A stretch of 64,000 nucleotides of DNA, taken from Acanthococcus lagerstroemiae. Its lineage: Eukaryota; Arthropoda; Insecta; Hemiptera; Eriococcidae. The notes beneath the pieces are model-generated. The model was not told where the DNA came from and made no database searches. It worked only from the letters and a program-made list of their open reading frames with translations. Below are positions 10,558-22,671 of the stretch, one piece after another; the first letter of the stretch is position 1, and each line of letters begins with the position of its first letter. The position numbers were made by a program, and so were the translations under genes. The DNA lies in NCBI GenBank assembly GCA_031841125.1, contig CM063107.1, positions 43,909,497 to 43,973,496 on the forward strand. Reading direction: 5' to 3'.

Positions 10558-11740
10558 TTTCATTAGCTTTTCCCATTCAGCGTTGACGAGAGAATTTCCG
10601 GGGAAAAATCATCGATAACTGAGAGAAATTTTTTTTCTCGGAATTTCGCGGTCGTTGGGAAGGAAAATTAAATTGAACGTGGAAAAGGAATTCTGTGAAA
10701 AGCTTATCAAGATAGTGGTTCATAGATTTAATCTAGCGAGCAGTATACAGCATGTATATATACGGGAATTAATTTATAAGAGCAGATGGAGACGGTGGAA
10801 AAATAATAAGTGCTTGGCATTACATTGCTCGTGACGTTTAGACGTCATGGGTCTTTTGGCGAAATAAATACTGGAGCTTCTCTCTCGTCTGCCGAATGCA
10901 ATATCGAGTTTGATGTGAATGAGAATTTTCGTTACCAATTTGTACGAGTTTCATTTGTTCGACAGTATTCAATGTCGGAATGTGACGAATGAGAACAGCG
11001 TTGACGTAAATGCGTACCCATACAGAATTTCGGGTGATAGAAACGCCCGATGTAAAGATGATCGGTGCAAAAGCCGGGCACTTCGTCGCACAAACACGAA
11101 ATTGGATATATGCCTTTCGGAGAGCTGGAGGATTAATTTGGAACCACCCCATTAAGCTTCGTCTGGGTTTACAATTAGGGTAAATGGGTTCAGAGGTGAA
11201 ACTTGACTTTCAGTTTGGGGAGGTGGAGAAAGAAAATTTGCCGACAAATATTTTATTTGCCGACAACATTTTCTAAAAATTTGAAAAGTCGCCGATTTTT
11301 TAATCAAAAAATTTTTAATTGAAAAAATAAACAAACAAACGTTCTTAGAAAATGAAAAATTCAAATAAACAGTTTTAAAATTTGCTGACTGCCTAATATT
11401 ATTGGGATTTCACCCCCACCCGTCCCCGTAGTTTCGTCCTTGCAAATGGAGATTGGAACCTTATCCCCCAAGCACTCACATTCGCGCACATGAGCATACC
11501 CTATTCTGGGAGGGTAAGAGATAAAGATGTTAGGAATACTTGAGAAGAATAAACAACTTCCTTTACACATTGAGGTGGTCGTTGTTTACTCTTGGTGATC
11601 TTTTTTTCCTTAATTTTCTCTGATTCTTCTTCTAAATTTATTCCAATAAAAACAAATCAAATTTAAAAAAAAAAACTACGAAGTTTCCTGTCGATTGGAT
11701 TAGGAAAATCCGTGCAAGAAATTTCCCTTTCGTTCTTATG
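10558..11740. other. no gene recognised
   Basis: The only sizeable frame is a 78-codon + strand stretch (10919-11155) with no features I recognise. The rest is A+T-rich and has no visible repeat. Confidence 0.5.
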
Positions 11741-11869
11741 GGGAAAATTTGAAATTTTGAAATTTGAAATTTATTTATTTAAAAAATATTAACTGAACAT
11801 CTTTTTTAGGTAACCCTCCCACTATGCACAAACTATGCGAGCGTGGGAGGGGATTATTATTACCTTAGT

Positions 11870-12540
11870 ATAACATAAAAAAAAAGTCTACTATACAGAA
11901 AAAAAGGATGATAAAAAGAAAATAGTAAAACAAAACAACGGAAAATATAGCAAAATAAAACAAAATATGGGCTAAAGCATAAGAGCACTGATAACAAAAG
12001 TTGAAAAACGATAAACGAAACAGAACAAAGCAAAACTTAAAAGGGCGAGAAAAAAATAGGACAAAACAAAGCAGGAAAGAAGGAGAAAAGAAAATAATAA
12101 ATAAATAAATAAATAAACCAAAGCAGAGACAAGAGATAAAACATAAGAATATTGAACAACTAATAATAGAAAGGAGAAACAAAACAAAGCAATACTCGAA
12201 AAAAGGACTATAAAAAGTAAAACAAAAAGCATAGAGCAAACTAGTGGAAAAAACAAAAACAAAATTTTACAAAAAACCAAAAATATAAGAAAGAAAAACA
12301 CAATAACACTGATCGAAACTAAAGAATAAAGATAACGCAGAAACATAAAACGAAGCCGAACCAATCAAAACTGGAGAAAAATAGTACACTTCAGAATAAA
12401 ACAGAGCAGAACAATAAATAAAATAATATAAATAAAAATAATATAAATAAAACCAGGTAAAAAGCAGAGCCAACGTAAATAAATAACAGAATAAAATAAA
12501 TAACACAACAAAACCATGACTAGATGAAGATAGATTTCGA
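11870..12540. repeat. A-rich AAAAC/AAATA low-complexity tract
   Basis: The + strand is almost entirely A-rich words such as ACAAAAC, AAAGC and AATAAATA. It lies in the presumed 3' UTR of LINE D, where the sense strand is T-rich. Long open frames on the minus strand here consist of Phe, Leu, Ser and Tyr and are composition artefacts. Confidence 0.7.
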
Positions 12541-12701
12541 CGGATACTGAAGACCAGTGGCTGAGCACAGGTTGAGTTTAGGTTAAGTAAGAGTTCCGTC
12601 ATGTAAGATAAAGTTAATTCATGTATCAGTCATTTAGTCCGTGAGCCTACTTGTGCATGCGGTTAACCGGTGACTAGGACACCCTAGCCGGCAGTAACCT
12701 A

Positions 12702-15059
12702 CTAGACGGCGGTAGATGCTGCCTTTGCCAGGAGATAGTCCTTTAGGCCCCTGCTAAAGGTTTTCAGATTTTTGGTTTGTTTAAGTTGTACTGGGAGACT
12801 ATTATAAAATACAGGTGCATTGTACATGCCCTGCAGCCTAGAGTGGTACTTCCTCCACTTAGGTATAGAAGCCGCCACATCACCCATTCTAAGGCCTATC
12901 CTTGGTCGTATTTGTACTTTAAACTTGTCTTTTCTTTTGTGCACATAGCATGCAGCACTGTGTTTATATAGATTTTCTAATTTTAATACACTGAATTTGC
13001 AAAACCAAACATTAGTACTACTTCGCGCCCTTATACCTGCAAGACTCCTGATTGCTCTCTTTTGCAGCACAGAAATTGGATTTAGCTGATATGCTGAAGC
13101 CCTACCCCAGCTCAGAATACCATACCGAAGTACGGATTCATAAACTGCGGTATAGATTCTTCGCATATGTTGTATAGAGAAATTCTGGCCTGCATAATAT
13201 AACAAGTAGTTTAATTTTCTTAGTTTAGTTTGCAGGTACAGGGATTGCGCTGCCCAGGTCATCTTAGAGTCTAGCATAATGCCGAGGTACTTAATTTCAT
13301 TTACTTGGCTGATTGGTTCACATTGACAGCCGCCTGCACAGTCCGGCTCAAGATGTAGCTTTATGTTATTTTCCAGGTCAAGAACATTTTTGTAGCCAAA
13401 ACTGATAATTTTTGTTTTGCTTAAATTTGGAAAAAGTCGGTGCTGGTAGAACCAACTAGTCAATACTTGCATGTCACTATTTATCAGTTCTACCAGCTGG
13501 TCCTTGTCAGAGGCATTGTACACGATGGCAGTATCGTCCGCAAAGGAGTAGATCGACCCCCTCAGCGTCATTCTGACAAGGTCATTAACATAGATAAGAA
13601 ATAGGAGTGGGCCCAATGTACTCCCTTGCGGAACGCCACTCTTGATGCATATTTTGTCACTGAGCTTGCTGTTTAATTTAACAATTTGATACCGATTTTT
13701 CAGATAGGTTGTAAACCAATTTAAGATGTCCCCTCTAAACCCGCATTTCTCTAATTTGTCAAGCAATATATCGTGATTCACTGTGTCAAATGCTTTTGTA
13801 ATATCAAGGTAGACAGCAGCTACTAATTTATTGGCTTCTAAATTTTGCGCTATTTCAGTGATCTGGTCCATCAAGACGTCATCTGTACTTTTATTTGGCA
13901 GAAAACCGTACTGTCTCTGGCTAAAGAAGTTGTTTTTGAGCAAGAATGCTAATATTCGCTCTTTGACAAGGACCTCAAATATTTTTGAAAAGACTGAGAG
14001 AAGAGCAATTGGTCGATAATTGGTCATTTCAGTCTTATCGCCACTCTTGTAAACCGGCACTGCTATGGCCACTTTCAATAAAGATGGGAAGATACCCAAC
14101 TTCATTGATGTATTAAATAGGTACGTCAGTGGTGCTGCTAACAGGTCAGCATACTCTTTAACTACTTTAGCTTTAATATTATCAATTCCGACACTTTCTT
14201 TGTTAGATATCCTATTTATGGCATTGTAGACCGCTGTCTCTGTGAACTCAATGAAACCGAAAGATTGTAAATTTCGTTGGGGGGAAATATCAGAGATATT
14301 TAAGCTGGTTGTTTTTACTTTTTCAGCGAGCTTTTCTGCAATACCACAAAAATACTCGTTGAATTGGTCAGCCAGGCTTTTTTCATTTCCATCAACTCTG
14401 CAGTTGACACCTCCGACTTTCAAGCTTTCAATTGATTCCTTTTTCTTACCAATCACAGAGTTGATGATTTTCCAGTAGTCTTTTGCATTGTTACCACAGT
14501 CTAAGAGACACTTATCGAAAAATGCTTTTTTATCGGCACGGCTTTTTTGTACTACCATTCTAGATATTTTCTTAAAATTTTTCCTTAGGTCTGCATCTTC
14601 TGGGTATCTCTTTAGCAGTCTATGCAAGGCTGCTTTTTCATCAGCTAGCTTAACTAGTTCTGAGGATGACCACGGAGCACGCTTGCGAGTCTTACGACCA
14701 AGGGTTACATAGGTTGTGGAGTCTTGTATGGCTTCATTAACTCTGTCAATGAAACACTGAAAAGCAGAGTCGATATTTTCATCGTCTTTAATAGTCTCCC
14801 AGTCGATGTTTGCAAACCTCTCGGTAAGTCTTTGTTTATTTACGACACCAACCGTTTTACCAAGATCAGCTCCAGCAGCATGCCCCCCGCATAACCCACG
14901 GACCCCAGCAAAGATAGCCGAGTGATCCGAGAAGGACAAAGGGACCACACTGCAGGACGCTGACACAGATGAGTTCAAGCTTCCCCCACCTCGCAGGAAA
15001 ACATGGTCAAGGCAGGTTGCTATGGACTTTTGACTTTTGTTCCAGACTAAATTTCCCTC
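12702..15059 (-). CDS. LINE D polymerase (endonuclease C-terminus and reverse transcriptase)
   Basis: Open frame of about 785 codons. It opens inside the endonuclease (TCLDHVFLRGG, then the catalytic SFSDHSAIF motif), passes through a linker (RKRAPWSS, KDYWKIIN), and carries a complete reverse transcriptase: VGIDNIKAKVVKEYA, NYRPIALLSVFSKIFE, RQYGFLPNKSTDDV, AVYLDITKAFDTVNHDIL, IKSGVPQGSTLGPLLF and YSFADDTAIVY (catalytic FADD), then YLGIMLDSKMTW. The C-terminus (PVFYNSLPVQLKQ, LKDYLLAKA) is typical of Jockey/CR1/L2 polymerases. There is no internal stop, which makes it one of the younger copies here. The N-terminal endonuclease is missing or disrupted, and no ORF1 is seen. Confidence 0.85.
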   Translation of the reverse strand, partial: EGNLVWNKSQKSIATCLDHVFLRGGGSLNSSVSASCSVVPLSFSDHSAIFAGVRGLCGGHAAGADLGKTVGVVNKQRLTERFANIDWETIKDDENIDSAFQCFIDRVNEAIQDSTTYVTLGRKTRKRAPWSSSELVKLADEKAALHRLLKRYPEDADLRKNFKKISRMVVQKSRADKKAFFDKCLLDCGNNAKDYWKIINSVIGKKKESIESLKVGGVNCRVDGNEKSLADQFNEYFCGIAEKLAEKVKTTSLNISDISPQRNLQSFGFIEFTETAVYNAINRISNKESVGIDNIKAKVVKEYADLLAAPLTYLFNTSMKLGIFPSLLKVAIAVPVYKSGDKTEMTNYRPIALLSVFSKIFEVLVKERILAFLLKNNFFSQRQYGFLPNKSTDDVLMDQITEIAQNLEANKLVAAVYLDITKAFDTVNHDILLDKLEKCGFRGDILNWFTTYLKNRYQIVKLNSKLSDKICIKSGVPQGSTLGPLLFLIYVNDLVRMTLRGSIYSFADDTAIVYNASDKDQLVELINSDMQVLTSWFYQHRLFPNLSKTKIISFGYKNVLDLENNIKLHLEPDCAGGCQCEPISQVNEIKYLGIMLDSKMTWAAQSLYLQTKLRKLNYLLYYAGQNFSIQHMRRIYTAVYESVLRYGILSWGRASAYQLNPISVLQKRAIRSLAGIRARSSTNVWFCKFSVLKLENLYKHSAACYVHKRKDKFKVQIRPRIGLRMGDVAASIPKWRKYHSRLQGMYNAPVFYNSLPVQLKQTKNLKTFSRGLKDYLLAKAASTAV

Positions 15060-15375
15060 CTATTCGGGCCGTACAGCGCTAGTATCGACTACTCTTATCA
15101 GCGACCAAAAGGTGAAGTTTTTGACACATGTAGCAAAATTTTGGAATCCCGGATGTACGGCCCGAATATTCACCAGGACCAAAGACCGTAAATTAAACAG
15201 TAGAACATTTGCTATCGGATTCAGCTTGTGACATTGGAAGATCTTTTGCTTTTCAACTTTTAGATTTTAATAAAATGTTCAACTTTCTCAAATTTCAGGG
15301 TCTAGGTCAAACAGAGAATCTAGTAACAACAGATTTCGGGCTGCTCAAAGGGGTGGCACGCTGTTGTCCTTTACG

Positions 15376-16135
15376 AATGATTCAGTGAGTGAGTGAATCA
15401 CTGACTCATTGAGCGCGTGACGAAGTGAGGAAGTGAATGATTAACTGAATTAGTGAATCACTGAATCACAGAGTGAGAGAGTGAATCACTGAGTCACTGA
15501 GTAAGTGTTGAGTAACTGTGTGAATAACTGAATAAGTAAGCGAGTGACTGAGTGAATCACTGAATAAGCAAGCGGATGCCTGAGTGAGTGAGTGAGTGAG
15601 TGAATGAATGACGGACTTATTGGGTGAGTGACGGAGTGAGGAGGTGAATAAATAACTGAATTAGAAAATGAATGAATAACTGAGTAAGTGAGTGAATCAC
15701 TAAATAAGTAAGTGAGTGACTGTGTGAATCACTGACTTATTGAGTGAGTGATGGAGTTAGGAATTGAGGAGGTGAATGAATAACCAAATTAGAGAATGAG
15801 TGAATGACTAAGTGAGTGAGTGAATAACTGAGTCACTGAGTAAGTGAGTGAGTAACTTAGTAAATCACTAAATGAGTAAGCGAGTGACTGGGTGACTGAG
15901 TAAGTCACTGAGTAAGTGATTGAGTAACTGAGTGAATCACTATGTAAGTAAGCGAATGACTGAGTGACCGAGTGAATTACTGACTTATTGAGTGAGTGAC
16001 TGAGTGAGGAAGTGTATGGATAAACTACATTACAGAATGAGTGAATAACTAAGTGAGTGAGTGAATCACTGATTCACTGAGTGAGTAAGTAAGTAAGTGA
16101 ATGAGTGAGTGAATCACTGACTCATTGAGTGAGTC
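15376..16135. repeat. GAGT/GAAT degenerate minisatellite
   Basis: About 760 bp of degenerate tetranucleotides (GAGT, GAAT, AAGT), organised into a higher-order phrase of the form GTGAGTGAATCACTGACTCATTGA that recurs at irregular 60-130 bp spacing. It contains no coding frame. Confidence 0.9.
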
Positions 16136-16588
16136 CAAAAAATTTCATCAAAATTCTTCAAGAAAATTTTTCGATAATTTTGAAGTTTCCCAAGAAATTC
16201 TTCGGAAATTATTGAATTTTTCCCCCGAAAATTTCGGATGAACTTCCTTAAAAATTATCGGAGATTTTTCCACCGTGTTTCCTATGAAATACTTCAAAAA
16301 TTATCGAACAATTCTGATTAAATTTTTTGAGAAATCATTGAAAATTTTTTCTAAATTGATGATTTTTGAGGAAGTTTATCCAGAATTTTTGGAAAAATAT
16401 TCCAATAATTCCCGAAGAATTTCTTTGGAAACTTTGAAACTTCGGGGAAAAACGACGATGATTTTTAGGGAATTTCATCGGAAATCGTTGGAAAAAATTC
16501 CGATAATTTCCGAAGAATCTCATCGGAAATCTTTAGAATTTATTTCCAATGATTTTCCAAAATATTTCAATAAAATCTATTTAATTTG
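16136..16588. repeat. satellite S1, left block
   Basis: Diverged units built from words such as AATTTCATCGGAAAT, TTCCGATAATTTCC and AAATTCTTCAAGAAAATTT. The orientation flips at about 16185 and again near 16345, so the block is internally palindromic. It is continuous in kind with 19004-20487 and is separated from it by LINE E. Confidence 0.8.
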
Positions 16589-19003
16589 AAAAATTGGGAT
16601 GAACTGTACAAGCTTACAGATAGCGACCAAGCTGCTGAGTTTTTCCAAAATTCAGTAATAGACATCTTAAGCAAGACAGTGCCATTAAAAAAGAATACTG
16701 GACGGGAAAAATATCCTACTTGGTTTACTAATGAAATTATTAAAAAATTGAAAAAGAAATTCTCACTGCAAAGAAACCTTCTAATGAAGAGTTAAAGCAA
16801 AAATTCAGGCACATAAGAAAAGAAATCAAGGTTTCAATGACAAAAGCATGGAATACATATAAAAATTCTTTGGAGGACAGAATGAAGTCTCAACCAAAAG
16901 GATTCTGGCGAGACATTGCCGATAGGCAAAGTAGTAGGTCTGGCACAGAGTTGTATACCTTTGGTGAACACGTTTACACAAGTTCAGATACCATTGCGGA
17001 ATCATTTGCAAACTATTTCTCCAGTGTTTTTAGCCATAAGACTGTAACTCAGAACCAAACTCAGAGTGCTAATGGGGTGGAGTTTACTGGAAGCGAACGC
17101 CTTATATCGGTAGGTGTGATCACTATCGAGGATATAAAACGTGCCCTGCATGACCTTAAACCTAAATCATCTTGTGGCCCTGATTCCATTCCACCATACA
17201 TATGTATTTCGAGCTTGCTCACACTTTTTAATTACTCCCTTGACTTATGTGTGCAACAGTGTCCTCGAGACATGTATTTATCTAACAATATGGAAAATGT
17301 CGAAAGTTATTCCACTTTACAAGTCAGGCAAAATAAACTAAATAAAAAATTATCGTCCCATCTCTCTAATTCCACTCGCAGCCAGAATTTTTGAAACTGT
17401 CTTGCACAAATATCTATACAATCAATCCAAAAATATCTTATCTCCCTGTCAACATGGCTTCAGAAAGGGATATTGAGTGCAGACAAATCTAATGAACTTC
17501 ACATATGATGTCAATATAACCCTCTCTAAGGGTGGGCAAACAGATACCATTTACACGGATTTTTCAAAGTCCTTTGACACTGTCAACCACGAAATCTTAC
17601 TCCAAAAATTGTGCAGCTTTGACTTTTTAAAAGATCTAATAACTCTATTTCACTCCTACTTAAACAACAGAATGCAATTTGTCGAGTATAAAGGAGTGGC
17701 CTCTACATGTTACAAGAGTGTTTCAGGTGTTCCCCAGGGTTCGGTTTTGGGTCCATACCTATTTCTAACCTTTGTCGATGATATTTCTGAGAAAATCCAA
17801 TATTCAAAATTATTGCTGTATGCAGATGATATGAAAATTCATAAAATTATAAAATCTCAAAATTACTGTGCTAGACTGCAACAAGATCTTGACTCATTAA
17901 TTGAGTGGAGTGATACTAACTTTTGTTACCATTTAATACTGACAAGTGTGAAAAAATTACCTTCTCAAGAAAAAGATGCCCCATTTTACACGAGTATAAA
18001 ATGAAAAAAGATAAACTTAGGTGTGTAAATGCTGTAAAAGACTTAGGCATAATTTTGGATTCGAAATTATTATTCAATATGTATATCGATCATATAACTT
18101 TAAAATCTAAAAGAAAATGATTGGTTTCATAAAGAGAAATGGAACTTGTTATGAAAATTTAGATACAATGAAAATTCTTTATTCTAGTTTCGTCAGATCA
18201 ATATTGGAATTCTCCTCTGTTATATGGGATCCCAGAACCCAACAAGGTAAGATAAAATTGAGAAAATTCAAAAAAGTTTTTTGAAATACCTATATTGCAA
18301 AATCTTTACATATTATTATCCTTTTTAAATTATGTATATACAAAGAACTTTTGGTTGGCTTTGAGATTATGAGTCTAAAAAACAGAAGGTGTTTGGCAAA
18401 GTTGGTCTTCTTGAGGGATATTTTGAATAACAAAATTTTGGATTACAACAATTTAATACGTATTCAATTCATGGTCCACTTAATACAAGAAATACTGATC
18501 TATTTGTGACACGTAGAGGCTCAGCATCAAGTATGAACAATACTCTAGCATTATATAATAATATTACCCAAAAAGACCCTGGGATCGACATATTCTTCAT
18601 AAGTAGGAAACAGTATATTTCATCGGTCATTAAAGTACTCGAAGGTATGTAGGTCCTAGACTCTGCAGTTCTTTTCCTTATACCCCACAAGTCTGGTTGT
18701 TTCGGCCCCTTGACCACCTTCAACCCACAGTTCTCAATTGCCGCCTGTGGACTTGCGCGCCCCTCACTCCCCGCTCTGCCCTTGCTCTGGTGCCTTTCTC
18801 CCTCTTCCTCTTTCTGTCTTCTTTTCCTTCTTCTTTATCCCCCACCTTTCCTTCGAAAAGTACTTTTTGTTTTTGTTTTTGAGAATATATGTACATATTG
18901 TAACTATTGTCCCTCCCTGTCAATGGAACTCTCGGACACCTGTTGAGGGGGACTCAAATACAAATTAAATTAATAAACAAATTGAATAATTAAAACAAAA
19001 AAA
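16589..19003 (+). pseudogene. Jockey-like LINE E inserted in satellite S1
   Basis: Heavily decayed + strand LINE polymerase in at least four frames. From 16610 it reads through TWFTNEIIKKL, SMTKAWNTYKNSLED (about 16835) and CGPDSIPPY. Reverse-transcriptase core motifs follow: IYTDFSKSFDTVNHEILL, VSGVPQGSVLGPYLF and LLYADDMKIHK (a YADD rather than FADD catalytic box), then LGIILDSKL. A final piece ends SVIKVLEGM with a stop at 18650-18652. The 3' UTR runs to an A-rich tail at about 18960-19003, after which S1 resumes. No endonuclease is present, so it is 5'-truncated. Confidence 0.8.
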
Positions 19004-20487
19004 ATTCATCGAGAAAATTTTTCTATAATTTTTGAAGTATTTCGAAAAAGACATTCGGGAAACATCTCCAATGATTCTTAAAGTAGTTCATCCGAAATTT
19101 TTGGGAAAAAATTCCAATAATTTCCGAAGAATTTCCCCGGAAACCTGGGGGAAAAATCTCCGATGATTTTCAAAGAATTTCATCGGAAATTATTAGAAAA
19201 AATTCCGATAAGTTCCTAAGAAACTCGTCGGAAATCTTTAGAAAAAATTGCCAATGATTTCCCAAAAAATTTCATCAAAATTCTTCAAGAAAATTTTTCG
19301 ATAATTTTTGAAGTATTTCACAAGTAACATTCGAGAAAAATCTCCAATGATTTTTAAGGAAGTTCATTCGAAATTTTAGGGAAAAAATTCCAATAATTTT
19401 CGAAGAATTTCCTCGTCGGAAACCTCGGAAAAATTCTCCAATCATTTTTATGGAATTTCATCGGAATTGTTGGGGAAAAATTCCGAAGAATCTCATCGAA
19501 AATCTTTAGAATTAATTTCCAGTGATTTCCAAAAAAATTTCATCAAAATTCTTCAAGAAAATTTCTTGATAATACTTGAAGTATTTTCATACGAAACATT
19601 CGGGAAAAAGCCACAATTGTTTTTAAGGCAGTTCATCCGAAATTTTTGGGGAGAAATTCCAATAATTTCCGAAAGATTTCCTCAGAAGCTTCAAAAAAAA
19701 TCTCTGATGATTTTTAACGAGTTTCATCGGAATTTTTGGAGAAAAATTCCGATAATTTCCCAAGAATCTCATCGGAAATATTTAGAAAACATGTCCAATG
19801 ATTTCCAAAAAAAAAATCGTCAAAATTCTTCAGGAAGATTTTTCAAGTATTTCGTGGGAAATACTCGGGAAAAATCTCTGATGGTTTTTAACGAATTTCA
19901 TCGGAATTTTTCTCGATAATTTCCCAAGAATCTCACCGGAAATCTTTCGAAAAAATGTCCAATTATTTCCAAAGAAATGTCATCAAAATTCTTCAGGAAA
20001 ATTCTTCGATAATTTTTGAAGTACATATTTCATGGGAAATATTCGAGGGAGGATTCTGGCTGATGGTTTGATCATTCAAAAATCATCGGAAAATTTTCTC
20101 GAATAATTTCGGTGAAATTTTTTGACAAGATTGGAGATTTTTCCTGAAGTTTCCGAAGAAATTCTTCGAGAATTATTGGAATTTTTTCCGAAAATTTCGG
20201 ATGAACTTCCTTAAAAATCATTGGAGATTTTTCCCTAGTGTTTCCTATAAAATACTTCAAAAATGATCGAAAAATTTTCTTGAAGAATTTTGATGAAATT
20301 TTTTTTGAAGATTTCCGACGAGATTCTTCGAAAATTATTGGAATTTTTCCCCAACAAATTTCGATGAAATTCCTTAAAAATCATCGGAGATTTTTTCCGA
20401 AATTTCCGAAAGAAATTCTTCGGACATACATTTTTCTTGACGATTTTCGATAAAATTCTTCAAAAACCGTCGAAGTTTTCCCAAAAG
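19004..20487. repeat. satellite S1, right block
   Basis: Same words as 16136-16588. In the first kilobase a unit of roughly 250 bp is visible: a TCATCGGAAAT region, AAATTTCATCAAAATTCTTC, TTCGATAATTTTTGAAGTAT, AAATCTCCAATGATTTTTAA, then TTCCAATAATTTCCGAAG. From about 20060 the units run in the opposite orientation. No coding potential is seen. Confidence 0.8.
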
Positions 20488-20962
20488 CGTTGCATTTTCT
20501 GTTGTCCTTCACAGCACCACTGAGCACAGTTATGTTGCGTTTAAATCTGAATAGACGGCCATCTTGTGCCGTCTTATTCGTATCACCGTGCAACACACTG
20601 GGTTTTCCTATGTATGTTGCTTCGAAAACTGAATAACCCTGTACACATTCCAATACTAATCCAACTGTTGACAAATGTACATATTATATAAACTGAAGGA
20701 CCAGGTTATACTAAAGGCACAGGATTGTACGACATTTTCTCTAATGACTAATTTCTCTAAAGCAAAATTTTCTAAAACTATTTCCTCTAATAACAACTTT
20801 TGCTAACGACATTTTCTCCACGACACTTGTTCTACCGACATTTCCTCGAAGCACATATTTGCCGAAAATCAAGTATCTCTAAAACATTTTTTCTAATGTC
20901 ATTTTTCTCTCGCAATATTTTTTCTCACGCATTTTCTTCACGAAACACTGTAAATCAACAAA

Positions 20963-21615
20963 ATGGTGGTTCCGGTACCACAGGTGTACGCATTCCTCTC
21001 AGAATAGAAGACTGAGCTCTACAAAGAAGTTTGGGAAGTGGTTAAAGATGCTGTCGATCGATTCCATATAGCACCATGCGCACCAACCAAAATCATGAGT
21101 GATTTTGAGTTGGCAGTTGTAAATTCGTGTGCACAGGTATTTCCTGGAGTACCTTTGTCAGGCTGCTACTTCCATTCGGGACAGATAATATATAGAAGGG
21201 TTCAAGGCGATGGACTACAAGAACAGTACCGAGATCCAGTGGATAGAACTATAAAACGATACACGCATATGCAGCTGGCCCTAGCTTTCGTTCCCGAGAC
21301 TGATGTAATAACTTCTTTCGATGAACTACGTCGCGAATGTCCGGGTGAACTGCATGGTGTATAGTGTATACGATGAGTTCAAGGAATTTTTTATTACTGG
21401 CAAGCCAGCAAGAGGTCGTCGCCCAGCCACAAGAACCAGATATCCCATATCACTTTGGAACCAATACGAAACAGCTATTACCAAATCGCACCGTACCAAC
21501 AACGTGTCAGAAGGATGGCACAATCGCTTCCAACTCGTTGTTGGTAAACACCATCCGGACCTTTACACATCGATCAGGGAAATACAAAAAGAACAAGGAT
21601 ATACAAAGATCTGTA
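20963..21615 (+). pseudogene. MULE transposase, 5' and central part
   Basis: The reading starts MVVPVPQVYAFLSE, meets a TAG at 21005-21007, and continues in frame through KTELYKEVWEVVKDAV, then IMSDFELAVVNS and LSGCYFHSGQIIYRRV. This is the Asp plus C..H arrangement of the MULE transposase core. A one-base frameshift near 21355 precedes YSVYDEFKEFF, SLWNQYETAI and NNVSEGWHNRFQ (with the late catalytic Glu), and REIQKEQ. The frame is cut at 21615 by insertion of the long-TIR element. One stop, one frameshift and the insertion make it a pseudogene. The N-terminal DNA-binding region is not seen. Confidence 0.75.
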
Positions 21616-22671
21616 TACAGGGTGTTCCGGGAGTGGACGATAAAACTTCGCCTGGTTATACACCAGATTTAGTACATTGACGTTATAAGGGTTGCATGGC
21701 TCCGTAACTTAAAGGCGCTGCGGCGTTGAAAATTAAAATTCAACTTTCGTGTATCGAAAAGTCGAATAAAATATGATGAATTTTGGTTTATTAAAATTCT
21801 GAATTAAGCATATTTGATAACAAATTAAAGAAGCGATCCTAGCGGATAAATTGAGACTATAGCGAACAATTTTTGTTCATCTGAGACCAAGAAAAATAAA
21901 AAAGAAGTGATGAAAAAAAAAATCAAAAATTGACTCGAAACACTGTTTTTTATTGTAATTTGAGAAACTGACCTATCAACACCATGATATTTTAGGCTAA
22001 ACAATAGCAGAAGATTGCGGTCTTTCAAAACAGCTCAGTACTTCTAGTCTCTAAGTCGCTTCGTTTTAGAGTTCTTCGCAAAGAAAATAAAAGGCTGAAT
22101 TTCCATCACCTGATTTCAACAAAGTAAAACCAATGTACATTTTTTTTTATAAAATCTCTAGAAATGAAATAAATTCACAAAATCTAATTTCTAATTGAAG
22201 AGAAGATTCTACCGAGTAAATTAGGACTGTAATGAGCTATTCTCCTAAATTGTAAGGACTGAGGAACATAAAATGGAAGTCGACAAAGTGATGAAAATAA
22301 TGAATTTTCAACGTAACATTTTAAAATGATGGAAAAAATAATTCTACATTTGGACCACAGTTTACAGCCTATGTTAGCTTTATTTTCAGTAACCAAAACT
22401 TTCTCAATCCTGCTCATGCGGCTCATCCTTCAAATAACGCACAACTGCGATCTTCCCAGTTTCTCTGAAATTTGTCGCATCTACATGTGTTACATTTTCT
22501 TTCCTTAGCAATTTAGGAGAAAAAAAAGAAGAAAAAAAACCTGATGTAATGCGCTGCACAATAAGTATGCTCTCAAAGTAAACGCAAATGAAGATGTGAA
22601 CGTTTGTGAAAAATCGAAACGGGAATTTTGACGAGTGGCCACACTGCTAATAGGTAGAGGCTTCACTCTGG

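Larger units (their letters stand above)
11741..15168 (-). mobile_element. Jockey/CR1-type LINE D, 5'-truncated
   Basis: Minus-strand LINE with one long polymerase frame (12702-15059) and a long T-rich 3' UTR on its sense strand. It probably ends in repeated ATTTCAAA units at 11745-11780. The 5' end lies in the endonuclease domain: before the frame opens at 15059 there is a TAG, and readable sequence continues to about 15168. A 3' limit near 11741 is inferred from the tail-like repeat, not from a target-site duplication. Confidence 0.6.

Noticed and set aside
10919..11155. 78-codon + strand frame as a host exon
   Set aside because: No acceptor, donor or family signal; length is within chance expectation.
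11865..12602. Long minus-strand frames of 110-130 codons
   Set aside because: They are Phe/Leu/Ser/Tyr-only translations of an A-rich low-complexity tract and shift frame freely.
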